Under the pieces are notes generated by a model. That model worked only from the letters and a program-made list of their open reading frames with translations, was not told the DNA's origin and ran no database searches. A stretch of DNA of 17,770 bases from an uncultured Clostridia bacterium (GTDB lineage: Bacteria; Bacillota; Clostridia; Christensenellales; Pumilibacteraceae). Position 1 is the first letter of the stretch. The number at the start of each line of letters is the position of its first letter. Where the stretch lies: assembly GCA_934270565.1 (NCBI GenBank), contig CAKQPR010000030.1, positions 1 through 17,770 on the forward strand. Direction: 5' to 3'. Shown here piece by piece: positions 8,367-15,136 of this stretch. The translations under genes and the position numbers were made by a program.

Positions 8367-8390
8367 CGGGAAGATCGATTTATCTTCCCG
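8367..8390 (+). other. 5'-leader hairpin before foldase start
   Basis: CGGGAAGA and TCTTCCCG form a perfect 8-bp stem around an 8-nt loop, ending 6 nt before the GAGG ribosome site (8397-8400). There is no T-tract, so it is not a terminator. It could stabilise the mRNA or tune initiation. No riboswitch class is recognised. Confidence 0.55.
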
Positions 8391-8406
8391 AAAAACGAGG
8401 ATCAAG

Positions 8407-10302
8407 ATGCGAAAAAAGATAGTTGCGATTATACTTTCGATAGTGACGTGCTTCGGCTTACTTACCGGTTGCGCGCTTTTCGAGCACGATTCGGAACGGG
8501 ACAGCTTGCAGGCGGTCGTGACCGTTTCTTCTTACGAAATTACCCAGACTTATTCGGGGAAAGACCCCATCGTTTATAAGACGCCCGAAAAGACGATCTA
8601 TAAGTACGAGCTTATTTCGTACTACAATCAGGTCGCTTCCACGCTTATCAACAATTACGGAAAAACGGCAGATCAGGTTGTGGACTATGTGCTCAGCCGC
8701 CTCGTTCAGCAAACCATCGTGCTTAACGAAGTCAACGCGCAGATCGAATTCGGCAACGTTTCGCTCGGCAATCACGACGAAAACGAAATCAAAAAGAACG
8801 TTTACTCGACTATCGATTCTCAGCTTGAGAGCATCAAAAAAGAAATTCTTTCCTCGCGCGGCGAAACCGTCGCTTCGGACGACGAGAATTCCTCTTCGGA
8901 CGAGAGCAGCACGACCTATCCCGTGAAAGAAGAGGAGACCGAGGGGCTTTACGCCGGTTACGATCGCGAGCGCCTTATCGACGAAGTGACTTCGCGTAGC
9001 ACCATTATCAAAGTTACCGAGGCAACGACCGCCGAACTCAGAGCGCAGAAAATACGCGAGTTCACGAACAACAAACTTATCTACCTTCTCGAAAAAGACG
9101 ACCTTAACAAAGAGGACGCTTGGTCGCCCGAACAGTTGACATACCCCGGGCTTTACGGCTCGGAAGAGGAGAAATCGCTCGAACGCGAAGCAGTCCGCAG
9201 ATTTCTGACCTTTCTCCGCACGACCGTCGAAAGCGATTTCCGCATCACCGACGAAGAACGAGTTAAATGCGTCGCCGACCTCGACCGCCTCGACAGAATC
9301 GCGGATGAGCGCGGCATTACGGCAGTGTACCCCGAGCTTTACAAGGGCGATCCGTCCGGTTTCGAAAATAACGACGGCGCGATTATGGAATATTTCGTCG
9401 GATCGTCCTACCGCGACAACGCGAAAATTCAGCTTCTTCAGGACTATATAACGTATAACGTCGACGTTTCGGAAGAAGAAATCGTCGCGAAGTACAATTC
9501 CTTGCTCGCCGAGCAGGAAGAGAAGTTTAACGCCGATTCGAGCGCGCTTTCCACCGCGATTTCCAACAAAGAAACCGTAGTTTACTATCCCGCGAACACC
9601 GATATCTATTTCGTAAAACATATTCTCGTACCTTTCACCGACAATCAGAAAGCTTATCTCGAGAAGAAAACCGAAGAGATGAAGACCGTGTACGAAGAAG
9701 AAGCAATCGACGAGTTCAAGCAGAATTACGGCAAAGAAACAATCGAAGGTTACGTCCACGAGAACGGCGAGAACAGCGGAGACGCGCTTTCGCTCGACGA
9801 GATTTACGCCGATATCAATCGCGTTATGTCCGCAGCTTCTTCGCTTTACGACAAAGAGCGCGCGTTCGACGATCTTATTTACAAGTACAACACCGATCCC
9901 GGTATCTTCGGTAGCGAATTCGGCTACTCCGTAAAGGTTGTAGACGGCGAGGATGCGCGCGACAGCCAGTACGAGAAAGAATTCTCGCTCGCGGCGAAAG
10001 CGCTTTACGAAGCGGGCAAAGTCGGCGCGATTTCCGAACCCGCTATCACAAGTTACGGCGCGCATATCCTTTATCTTGCCCGCGTTATTCCTTCGGGCGG
10101 AAAGACAATCGGGCTCAACGATTACCTTACCGACGGCAGATATACGCTTGTTAAGGATAAGGTCGAATCCGACCTCCGCACCGAGAAAACCAACAGCTAT
10201 TTCTCCGACTGGCAGAAAGAAAAAATAGGTAAGTACCTCACCGCGGACAAGGTGATCACTTACCACAAAAAAGCTTACGCCGACCTCACGAAGAACGCGT
10301 AA
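8407..10302 (+). CDS. Lipoprotein peptidyl-prolyl isomerase (PrsA/SurA-like foldase)
   Basis: This is a membrane-anchored extracytoplasmic foldase of the parvulin type. The signal (MRKK, hydrophobic core) ends in lipobox LTGC with Cys22. A long SurA/trigger-factor-like helical region spans about 60-390 and includes an acidic/serine low-complexity stretch near 155-180. The PPIase domain has KHILV at 404-408 (His405), AFDDLIYKYNTDP at 486-498, FGYSV, and YGAHILYL at 550-557 (His553), the two conserved parvulin histidines. Between KHILV and the AF helix lie about 80 residues, many more than in a minimal parvulin, so the domain carries an insertion rich in Glu/Lys. At 631 aa it is about twice the size of Bacillus PrsA. 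GAGG lies 6 nt before the ATG. It is monocistronic, with its own promoter and terminator. The fold assignment is firm; the substrates are unknown. Confidence 0.88.
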   Translation: MRKKIVAIILSIVTCFGLLTGCALFEHDSERDSLQAVVTVSSYEITQTYSGKDPIVYKTPEKTIYKYELISYYNQVASTLINNYGKTADQVVDYVLSRLVQQTIVLNEVNAQIEFGNVSLGNHDENEIKKNVYSTIDSQLESIKKEILSSRGETVASDDENSSSDESSTTYPVKEEETEGLYAGYDRERLIDEVTSRSTIIKVTEATTAELRAQKIREFTNNKLIYLLEKDDLNKEDAWSPEQLTYPGLYGSEEEKSLEREAVRRFLTFLRTTVESDFRITDEERVKCVADLDRLDRIADERGITAVYPELYKGDPSGFENNDGAIMEYFVGSSYRDNAKIQLLQDYITYNVDVSEEEIVAKYNSLLAEQEEKFNADSSALSTAISNKETVVYYPANTDIYFVKHILVPFTDNQKAYLEKKTEEMKTVYEEEAIDEFKQNYGKETIEGYVHENGENSGDALSLDEIYADINRVMSAASSLYDKERAFDDLIYKYNTDPGIFGSEFGYSVKVVDGEDARDSQYEKEFSLAAKALYEAGKVGAISEPAITSYGAHILYLARVIPSGGKTIGLNDYLTDGRYTLVKDKVESDLRTEKTNSYFSDWQKEKIGKYLTADKVITYHKKAYADLTKNA

Positions 10303-10329
10303 ACGCTGAAACCGCAATAATTCAACGAA

Positions 10330-10361
10330 AAAAACGACGACTTTCCGAAGCCGTCGTTTTT
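10330..10361 (+). terminator. Intrinsic terminator of the foldase gene
   Basis: CGACG pairs with CGTCG, flanked by an A-run and T-run, with an inner CTT/AAG pair around a TCCG (UNCG-class) tetraloop and one A-C mismatch. A T-rich tail follows. It sits 27 bp after the stop codon. Confidence 0.85.
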
Positions 10362-10440
10362 GTTTGTGATAAGTCGATACCGCCCGCGCAGTATCGTTGT
10401 CGGTTCGTCCCTGCGGCAAGTCGGCTACGCTGACAAATAA

Positions 10441-10577
10441 GGTCGAAAACAATATAACAGTATCGTTGTCGGGTGACAACCGCGGGGGATTTCTCCACTT
10501 CGTTCGGACTTACGTCCTCACTTCGGTCGAAATGACACTAAAAAGTGGCAAATATATCTATTGTTAAAGCGTGGTAG
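10441..10577 (+). repeat. Dispersed repeat module C, copy 1
   Basis: This segment reappears, diverged, at 17447-17575. Shared landmarks in order are GGTCGAAAA, ATCGGGTGAC or TGTCGGGTGAC, CGCGGGGGATTTCTCC, CTTCGGTCGAAATGACA, then TAAAAAG and GTGGTAGGGG. A 15-bp string (CAGTATCGTTGTCGG) also occurs twice just here, at 10389-10403 and 10458-10472. There is no reading frame of merit. It resembles short non-coding repeats common between genes in gut Clostridia. Confidence 0.75.
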
Positions 10578-10841
10578 GGGCGTTCCTCGTCCGCCCGTCG
10601 GAGAGCCCCCGATGGCAAGTCGGCTACGCCTGTACTTACTCTCAATGGGGGGGGGTAGGAGAGGACGCCCTCGTCCGCTCGTCGGAGAGCCCCCGATGGC
10701 AAGTCGGCTACGCCTGTACTTACTCTCAATGGGTGTAGGAGAGGACGCCCTCGTCCGCCCGTCGGGGAGCCCCCGATGGCAAGTCGGCTACGCCTGTACT
10801 TACTCTCAATGGGGGTAGGGCGGGACGCCCTCGTCCCGCCG
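10571..10841 (+). repeat. Tandem array of 80-84 bp structured units (module A)
   Basis: Three near-identical units begin at GTCGG 10597, 10681 and 10761 (periods 84 and 80 bp), with partial units at both ends. Each unit holds GAGCCCCCGATGG, AAGTCGGCTACGCC and TGTACTTACTCTCAATGGG, followed by a GGACG-CCCT-CGTCC hairpin (10663-10676, 10743-10756, 10823-10836). The length change between units comes mainly from a G-run near 10647-10655. In the last unit the stem is 9 bp (10819-10840) with compensating base changes. Short frames running through it in both directions simply repeat the unit and are not taken as genes. Confidence 0.9.
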
Positions 10842-10897
10842 CAAACCAAACGGAACGCTCATATCTTATGATAGAATATTCCGCGAAGCGGACATGA

Positions 10898-10989
10898 TAA
10901 GGCCCCTTTGTGCAAAGGGGGCTCCCGACGTAAGTCGGGTGGGGGATTGTAATGTTGCTGTACGATTAACAGTTACGTTATAACAATCC
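10898..10989. repeat. MITE-like hairpin cluster
   Basis: Consecutive perfect or near-perfect hairpins are visible: CCCCTTT-GTGC-AAAGGGG (around 10904-10921), CCCGAC-GTAA-GTCGGG (10923-10938), and GGATTGT (10944-10950) facing ACAATCC (10983-10989) with an inner CTGT/ACAG. This arrangement looks like the ends of a non-autonomous element meeting head to head. No transposase and no target-site duplication can be assigned with confidence. Confidence 0.6.
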
Positions 10990-11049
10990 TACTGCTACTC
11001 GGTTCACTTCGTTCACACTCGTAGCTACCCCCGGCTCGCAACACAGTTG

Positions 11050-11150
11050 CTTCGCCGCTTTGGCTAAAAACAGTCGCCTGTGGACTGTTTTTACGGTGCT
11101 TCGCACCGCCGCGTCGCGCCCTTTACACAAGGGAGGCAAGATGTTGTCCG
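11050..11150 (+). repeat. 101-bp structured repeat (module B), copy 1
   Basis: This is identical to 11225-11325 except for one base (T/C in the stem), with a 175-bp offset. It contains a perfect 10-bp stem AAAAACAGTC / GACTGTTTTT around a 7-nt loop, which would work as a terminator-like hairpin in both directions. It also holds a CGGTGC-TTC-GCACCG hairpin and a CCCTT/AAGGG hairpin. A third copy lies inverted at 17605-17700. No coding potential. Confidence 0.9.
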
Positions 11151-11224
11151 CTTCGCGGTTTCCCTCATTCGTCTTGCCTTCGCTAACGCTTCGGCAATCC
11201 ACCTCCCAGCTCGTAGCATAGCTA

Positions 11225-11325
11225 CTTCGCCGCTTTGGCTAAAAACAGCCGCCTGTGGACTGTTTTTACGGTGCTTCGCACCGCCGCGTCGCGCCCTTTA
11301 CACAAGGGAGGCAAGATGTTGTCCG
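11225..11325 (+). repeat. 101-bp structured repeat (module B), copy 2
   Basis: Second direct copy, 100 of 101 bases equal to copy 1 by eye. It is preceded by a GTAGC-ATA-GCTAC hairpin (11214-11226) that also appears, with a changed loop, in the inverted copy at 17.6 kb. The spacer 11151-11224 contains CCCTCATTCGTC and CCACCTCCCA, landmarks also found beside the inverted copy. Confidence 0.9.
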
Positions 11326-11355
11326 TTTGCGCGGGACATTACAATTCAATCAAAT

Positions 11356-11386
11356 GCTTCCCCTGTTGCGTTCCTCGGGGGGAGGC
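11356..11386 (-). terminator. Possible terminator of the minus-strand operon
   Basis: A 9-bp G/C-rich stem with two wobble pairs (11356-11364 with 11378-11386) lies 40 bp past the ybaK stop in the direction of transcription. The following bases on the minus strand (ATTTGATTG) are only weakly T-rich, so this may equally be a fragment of the neighbouring repeats. Confidence 0.35.
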
Positions 11387-11424
11387 TTAAAAGGCAGTTG
11401 AGAACTTCGTTAGCGGACTTATTT

Positions 11425-11904
11425 TTACTCCTCGCGCGGCTTGGTAACGTCGATCCTGTCGATAGCGCCCGAAAGCCCGAAAAGTTCGTCGGGCGTAAGT
11501 CTGATCGCCGAATTCGACGAACCGCAGGCGGGGTAAACGTAATCGAACCGATCGAGCGAAACGTCGCAGTATTTCGACACTCCGTCGGGGTTTGCGAACG
11601 GGCAAACGCCTCCCGGCGCGTGCCCCGTCATTCTTTCCACATCGTCCCAAGCGATCATATGCGGTTTGAAACCGAAAAGCCGCTTGAATTTTCCGTTGTC
11701 TATCTTGCGATCGCCGGCGGTTACAATCAGCACGGCGTTTTCGCCCGTTTTGTCGTAAAGCGAGACCGTTTTCGCGATATGCGCGGGTTCGCAACCGAGC
11801 GCTTCGGCGGCGAGGTCCACGGTCGCGGACGAAACGTCGAATTCGAGCACGTCGTTTTCCCGACCGTGCGATTTCATAAATTCCTTGACTTTTGCAATCG
11901 CCAT
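11425..11904 (-). CDS. YbaK/EbsC family aminoacyl-tRNA deacylase
   Basis: YbaK-type proteins hydrolyse mischarged tRNAs, typically Cys-tRNAPro, in trans. This 159-residue protein has the family layout: VLEFDVSSATVDLAAEALG, IAKTVSL with the conserved Lys45, ILIVTAGD-like VLIVTAGDRKIDN, GHAPGGVCPF (the GGV.PF motif, 98-103), and a C-terminal YPACGSSNSAIRLTPDEL. The start at 11904 (MAIAKVKEF) is chosen because homology begins there and GAGG lies upstream; a frame running on to 12189 overlaps the Dabb gene and has no similarity. It is last in a three-gene minus-strand operon, 11 bp after the Dabb stop. Confidence 0.92.
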   Translation of the reverse strand: MAIAKVKEFMKSHGRENDVLEFDVSSATVDLAAEALGCEPAHIAKTVSLYDKTGENAVLIVTAGDRKIDNGKFKRLFGFKPHMIAWDDVERMTGHAPGGVCPFANPDGVSKYCDVSLDRFDYVYPACGSSNSAIRLTPDELFGLSGAIDRIDVTKPREE

Positions 11905-11915
11905 AAGATAAAACC

Positions 11916-12206
11916 TCAGATTTCGTAATCGACCGCAACGGACGAAGAAACGTGCGCGTGCATATATTTTTTCACGACGGAGCAGTGGTACTCGTCGCTC
12001 TGGTACTCGTCGAGCGCCTTGCGATCGTCGAGCGTGACAGTCAGAATAACGTCGTAAGACCGCGCCGAACCCAGAAAATTCGTGCCGACCTCGATCCCGC
12101 GAAGCGACGGAACGTTTCCGCTCATCGAAAGCAGAACGCTTTTCGCTTCGGCTTTTTTCTCGTCCGAATTGTCGGCGAGCTTGAAACATACGGTGTGTTT
12201 TATCAT
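11916..12206 (-). CDS. Dabb (stress-responsive A/B barrel) domain protein
   Basis: At 96 residues this is a typical single Dabb domain. It starts MIKHTVCFKLAD, has the helix with KSVLLSMSGNVPSLRGIEVGTNFLGSARSYDVILTVTLDD, and ends in DEYQSDEYHCSVVKKYMHAHVSSSVAVDYE, with the H..V......S..V.DY pattern. Such proteins form dimeric ferredoxin-like barrels. Their roles vary, and no substrate can be given here. AGAGGA lies before the ATG. It lies 15 bp after the dipeptidase stop, in the same operon. Confidence 0.92.
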   Translation of the reverse strand: MIKHTVCFKLADNSDEKKAEAKSVLLSMSGNVPSLRGIEVGTNFLGSARSYDVILTVTLDDRKALDEYQSDEYHCSVVKKYMHAHVSSSVAVDYEI

Positions 12207-12221
12207 AATCGTTCCTCTCGG

Positions 12222-13562
12222 TTAAAGCTTCTCGTCGAGTTCGAGGATCGCCTTGCGGTAAATTTCTTTCGCTTCCGCAAGGTCCTTCTTCTCGATAAAT
12301 TCGTTGTCGCGGTGAATATTGTTGTCCTTATGCGGCATGGCGATGCCGAAAGCGACCGCGTTCGGGAGTTCGCGCGCATACGTTCCGCCGCCCGTATGAA
12401 TGGGCAGCGACGAATTGTCGTGAGTGACCGCACGGTACGCCTTCATCAGAATTTTTATCAGCCTGCCGTCCTCGGGCAGATAGAAGCCTTCCGAAAAGCG
12501 GTCGCGGTTTACCGTTCCGCTCGGGAAAGCCGACAAAAGCCGCGATTCGATTTCGTCGGGGCTTGCCGAGATCGGCAGACGGAAGTCGAAGCCGAGCGTG
12601 AGCAGTCCGAGTTCGGTTGTCGCCCAACCGACGTTCATCGTCAGTTTGCCGCTGCCGTCAGAGTAGTTGAGTCCGAGTACGCCCGCCGCGTCGTATCTGC
12701 AAAGCTTGTCCCATACGTTCGAGATAAACCCGCTCGACGGATAAAGCCCGCGAAGGAGCGCGAAGATCTTCCAGATCGCGTTTTCGCCGTTCTCGGGGCA
12801 CATCGCGTGACCTTCCTTGCCGCGCGCCGTGATCGTGTAAGTGTTTCCGTTGTCTGTGACGGTAAAATCGTCCTTCGTGGCGTTCGCCGCCTGAAGGTAT
12901 CCGCTCGCCATACCGCCGAAAAGGTCGCTTGTTTTGGGCTTGACAATAACGACCGAAGCGAGGTTCGGTATAACGTTATATCTGTTACCCGCGCCGAGAT
13001 CGAGCACGTTTTTCGCGAAAACATCGTCGGTTATGAGCGTGAGCGCGGTGTGAAGTATGCTTTTTTCGCTACTGACCACGGGGAAATCGCTGTCGGGTAC
13101 GAGCGAAATCATCGGAATTTCCTGTTCGACGCGGTAGCGCTTTATGCATTCCGAATTTTTTTCCTCGTTGCAGCCGACGATCAGCCGCAGTCTGTGACCG
13201 AGTCGCACGCGGTTTTCTCTGAATTCGCGCATAAGGTCGAGCATCATGACGAGCGCTCCCTTATCGTCCGCAACACCTCTGCCGTAAAGCGCGTTTTCGT
13301 CCTCTCGGAGCGTAAACGCTTCGTCGGGCGCGGGCACGACGTCGAGATGGCAAAGAACGCCGATGATCGGCGCGTCCGGATCGCCGTAATCGGCAAACCC
13401 GTAATAGCCGTCGCCTTCGCCGACTTTAAGCCCGTAAGAAGAAGCTTTGTTCAGGAACCAGTCGAGCGCGTTGCGTAATCCCTGCCCGAAAGGCGCGTCG
13501 GCACGGCTTCTCGGCGCGTCCACGCTTTTGATTTCCACGAGCTCTCTTAAATCGTCAATCAT
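12222..13562 (-). CDS. M20-family dipeptidase (Sapep/PepV-like)
   Basis: This is a cytosolic metal-dependent dipeptidase that should trim dipeptides to amino acids. The length (446 aa) fits Sapep/PepV enzymes. M20 motifs are in order: GVLCHLDVVP with His72 and Asp74, GRGVADDKG with bridging Asp99, NEEKNSEC with catalytic Glu133 and metal Glu134, PDSDFPV, HTGGGTYARELPNAVAFG, and the late His417 in NNIHRDNEF. The usual 'NEE(S/T)G' reads NEEKNSEC, as in Sapep-like members. Start ATG at 13562 has AGAGG seven bases upstream. It is first in the minus-strand operon, expressed from the consensus promoter at 13651-13679 through a leader of about 80 nt. Confidence 0.93.
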   Translation of the reverse strand: MIDDLRELVEIKSVDAPRSRADAPFGQGLRNALDWFLNKASSYGLKVGEGDGYYGFADYGDPDAPIIGVLCHLDVVPAPDEAFTLREDENALYGRGVADDKGALVMMLDLMREFRENRVRLGHRLRLIVGCNEEKNSECIKRYRVEQEIPMISLVPDSDFPVVSSEKSILHTALTLITDDVFAKNVLDLGAGNRYNVIPNLASVVIVKPKTSDLFGGMASGYLQAANATKDDFTVTDNGNTYTITARGKEGHAMCPENGENAIWKIFALLRGLYPSSGFISNVWDKLCRYDAAGVLGLNYSDGSGKLTMNVGWATTELGLLTLGFDFRLPISASPDEIESRLLSAFPSGTVNRDRFSEGFYLPEDGRLIKILMKAYRAVTHDNSSLPIHTGGGTYARELPNAVAFGIAMPHKDNNIHRDNEFIEKKDLAEAKEIYRKAILELDEKL

Positions 13563-13581
13563 ACTTAGACCTCTAAAACGC

Positions 13582-13610
13582 TTGCATTAAGTCGCGATTT
13601 GTTTTATAAT
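13582..13610 (+). promoter_or_regulatory. Promoter for gltX-purB
   Basis: TTGCAT (13582-13587, 3 of 6) and TATAAT (13605-13610, 6 of 6) are 17 bp apart. The expected start near 13617 gives a leader of about 78 nt that runs through the opposing promoter at 13651-13679. Confidence 0.65.
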
Positions 13611-13650
13611 ATTCGGGTAAAACACCGCGCGATCAATCGTTTCGGTTGCT

Positions 13651-13679
13651 ATTATACCGCTTTTGACCGCATTTGTCAA
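13651..13679 (-). promoter_or_regulatory. Perfect consensus promoter for dipeptidase-Dabb-ybaK
   Basis: On the minus strand TTGACA (13674-13679) and TATAAT (13651-13656) are exactly 17 bp apart, 12 of 12 consensus bases. Transcription should begin near 13644 and run left across the gltX promoter. Confidence 0.88.
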
Positions 13680-13694
13680 CGAAAGGAGAGACAT

Positions 13695-15110
13695 ATGGAA
13701 GTAAGAACCAGATTTGCGCCCAGCCCCACGGGGTATTTACACATCGGCGGACTCAGAACCGCGCTTTATGCGTACCTTTACGCCAAGAAAAACGGCGGTA
13801 AGTTTATTCTTCGTATCGAGGACACCGACCTCGAACGCTATGTGGACGGCGCGGTCGAAGTTATCTATTCGACCATGCGCGAAGCGGGGCTTATCTGGGA
13901 CGAAGGTCCGGACGTGGGCGGCGAATACGGTCCGTATATTCAGACCGAACGAAAGGATATTTACCTTAAATACGCAAAACAGCTCGTCGAACAGGGTGAC
14001 GCGTACTACTGCTTCTGCACCAAGGAGCGTCTTGCGAAAATGCACGAGGACGGCGCGACCAAATACGACAAGCACTGCCTTTCGCTTTCCCGCGAGGAAG
14101 TCGAACGCCGCATAGCCGCGGGCGAGCCTTACGTTATCCGTCAGAATATTCCCGAAACGGGCTCGACAACCTACCACGATATGGTTTTCGGCGATATCAC
14201 GGTCGAGAACAAGGAGCTCGAGGACAACGTGCTCATAAAGTCGGACGGTATGCCGACGTACAACTTCGCCAACGTTATCGACGATCATCTTATGCATATA
14301 ACCCACGTTATCCGCGGAGTGGAGTACCTTTCGTCCACCCCGAAGTATAACCTTTTATATAAGGCGCTCGGCTGGGATCTCCCGCAGTATATGCACCTTC
14401 AGCCCATTATGCGCGACGCCACTCACAAACTCAGCAAACGCCACGGCGACGCGAGCTACGACGATTTCATCAAAAAAGGCTACCTCAAAGACGCGATTCT
14501 GAATTATATCGCGCTGCTCGGCTGGAGTCCGAAGAACGACCGCGAGAAATTCACGCTCGACGAAATGGTTGAAATGTTCTCGGTCGAAGGTCTCAGCAAG
14601 TCCGCTTCGATCTTCGACGAAGCGAAAATGCGCTGGCTCAACTCGTGTTACGTCAAGGAGCTTTCGCCCGAAGATTATTACGCGCACGCCCTGCCGTTTA
14701 TGGAAAAGCTCGACTACCTCGAAGGTTACGATCTTCGCTACCTCGCTACGCTCCTTCAGGGCAGAACGGAAATCTTCTCGGACGTCGGAAAGCTCACCGC
14801 GTTCCTTACCGAATTCGACGGTTTCGACCTCGATCTGTTCGTAAATCAGAAGTGGAAAACCGATCGCGAGGTCGCAAAAAGAATGCTTCCCGACCTTATG
14901 GAGCTTGTTCGCGACGATTTCGACAATCTTCACGACGCGCTCGTCGCTTACGCCGAAAAGGCGGGGTATAAGAAAGGGCAGGTGCTCTGGATCTTCCGTA
15001 TCGCTATCACAGGCGCCGCCGCGACTCCCGGGGGAGCAACCGAAATGGCGACCCTTCTCGGAAAGGAAAAAGTTGCCGCCCGCCTCGCAATCACCCTCGA
15101 AAGACTGTAA
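13695..15110 (+). CDS. gltX: Glutamyl-tRNA synthetase
   Basis: A class I synthetase that charges tRNAGlu, and in many Firmicutes also tRNAGln for later amidation. The start at 13695 (MEVRTRFAPSPTG) is chosen over the upstream TTG at 13599 because AGGAG lies 6 nt before it and the family begins there. It has the HIGH-type motif in FAPSPTGYLHIGGLRTAL, and a zinc-type site with Cys106, Cys108, His127 and Cys128 in CFC...YDKHC. The KMSKS-type motif is KLSKR at 245-249, and a helical anticodon-binding C terminus follows. Length 471 aa is usual. It is 26 bp before purB and probably cotranscribed. Confidence 0.97.
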   Translation: MEVRTRFAPSPTGYLHIGGLRTALYAYLYAKKNGGKFILRIEDTDLERYVDGAVEVIYSTMREAGLIWDEGPDVGGEYGPYIQTERKDIYLKYAKQLVEQGDAYYCFCTKERLAKMHEDGATKYDKHCLSLSREEVERRIAAGEPYVIRQNIPETGSTTYHDMVFGDITVENKELEDNVLIKSDGMPTYNFANVIDDHLMHITHVIRGVEYLSSTPKYNLLYKALGWDLPQYMHLQPIMRDATHKLSKRHGDASYDDFIKKGYLKDAILNYIALLGWSPKNDREKFTLDEMVEMFSVEGLSKSASIFDEAKMRWLNSCYVKELSPEDYYAHALPFMEKLDYLEGYDLRYLATLLQGRTEIFSDVGKLTAFLTEFDGFDLDLFVNQKWKTDREVAKRMLPDLMELVRDDFDNLHDALVAYAEKAGYKKGQVLWIFRIAITGAAATPGGATEMATLLGKEKVAARLAITLERL

Positions 15111-15136
15111 AACTTCCCACGAACAAGGAGAACATT

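Noticed and set aside
8355..8579. 74-codon frame before the foldase gene
   Set aside because: Overlaps the leader hairpin and the signal peptide region in another frame; no homology seen.
8458..10479. 673-codon open frame antisense to the foldase gene
   Set aside because: Same codon-bias effect; no ribosome site or family features, and it would cross the terminator at 10330-10361.
10597..10841. CRISPR array
   Set aside because: Units repeat over their whole 80-84 bp length with no unique spacers, and no cas gene is present.
10538..10849. Minus- and plus-strand frames with repeated peptides in the tandem array
   Set aside because: The peptide repeats only mirror the DNA repeat; both strands are open, and no ribosome site or signal is present.
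10362..11424. tRNA, rRNA or known riboswitch in the 1-kb gene-free block
   Set aside because: I looked for tRNA arms (GTTCGA loop with paired acceptor) and known leader motifs and found only repeat hairpins.
11080..11928. 282-codon plus frame from repeats into ybaK antisense
   Set aside because: Starts in module B and continues antisense to ybaK; no coherent protein.
11905..12189. N-terminal extension of ybaK to 12189
   Set aside because: The extension overlaps the Dabb gene in another frame, is Arg-rich and lies outside the YbaK domain; the start at 11904 fits the family.
11952..13478. 508-codon plus-strand frame across the dipeptidase and Dabb genes
   Set aside because: Arg/Phe/Val-rich shadow of well-supported minus-strand genes.
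13599..13694. N-terminal extension of gltX to 13599
   Set aside because: It would begin inside the promoter -10 region; the ATG at 13695 has the ribosome site and family start.
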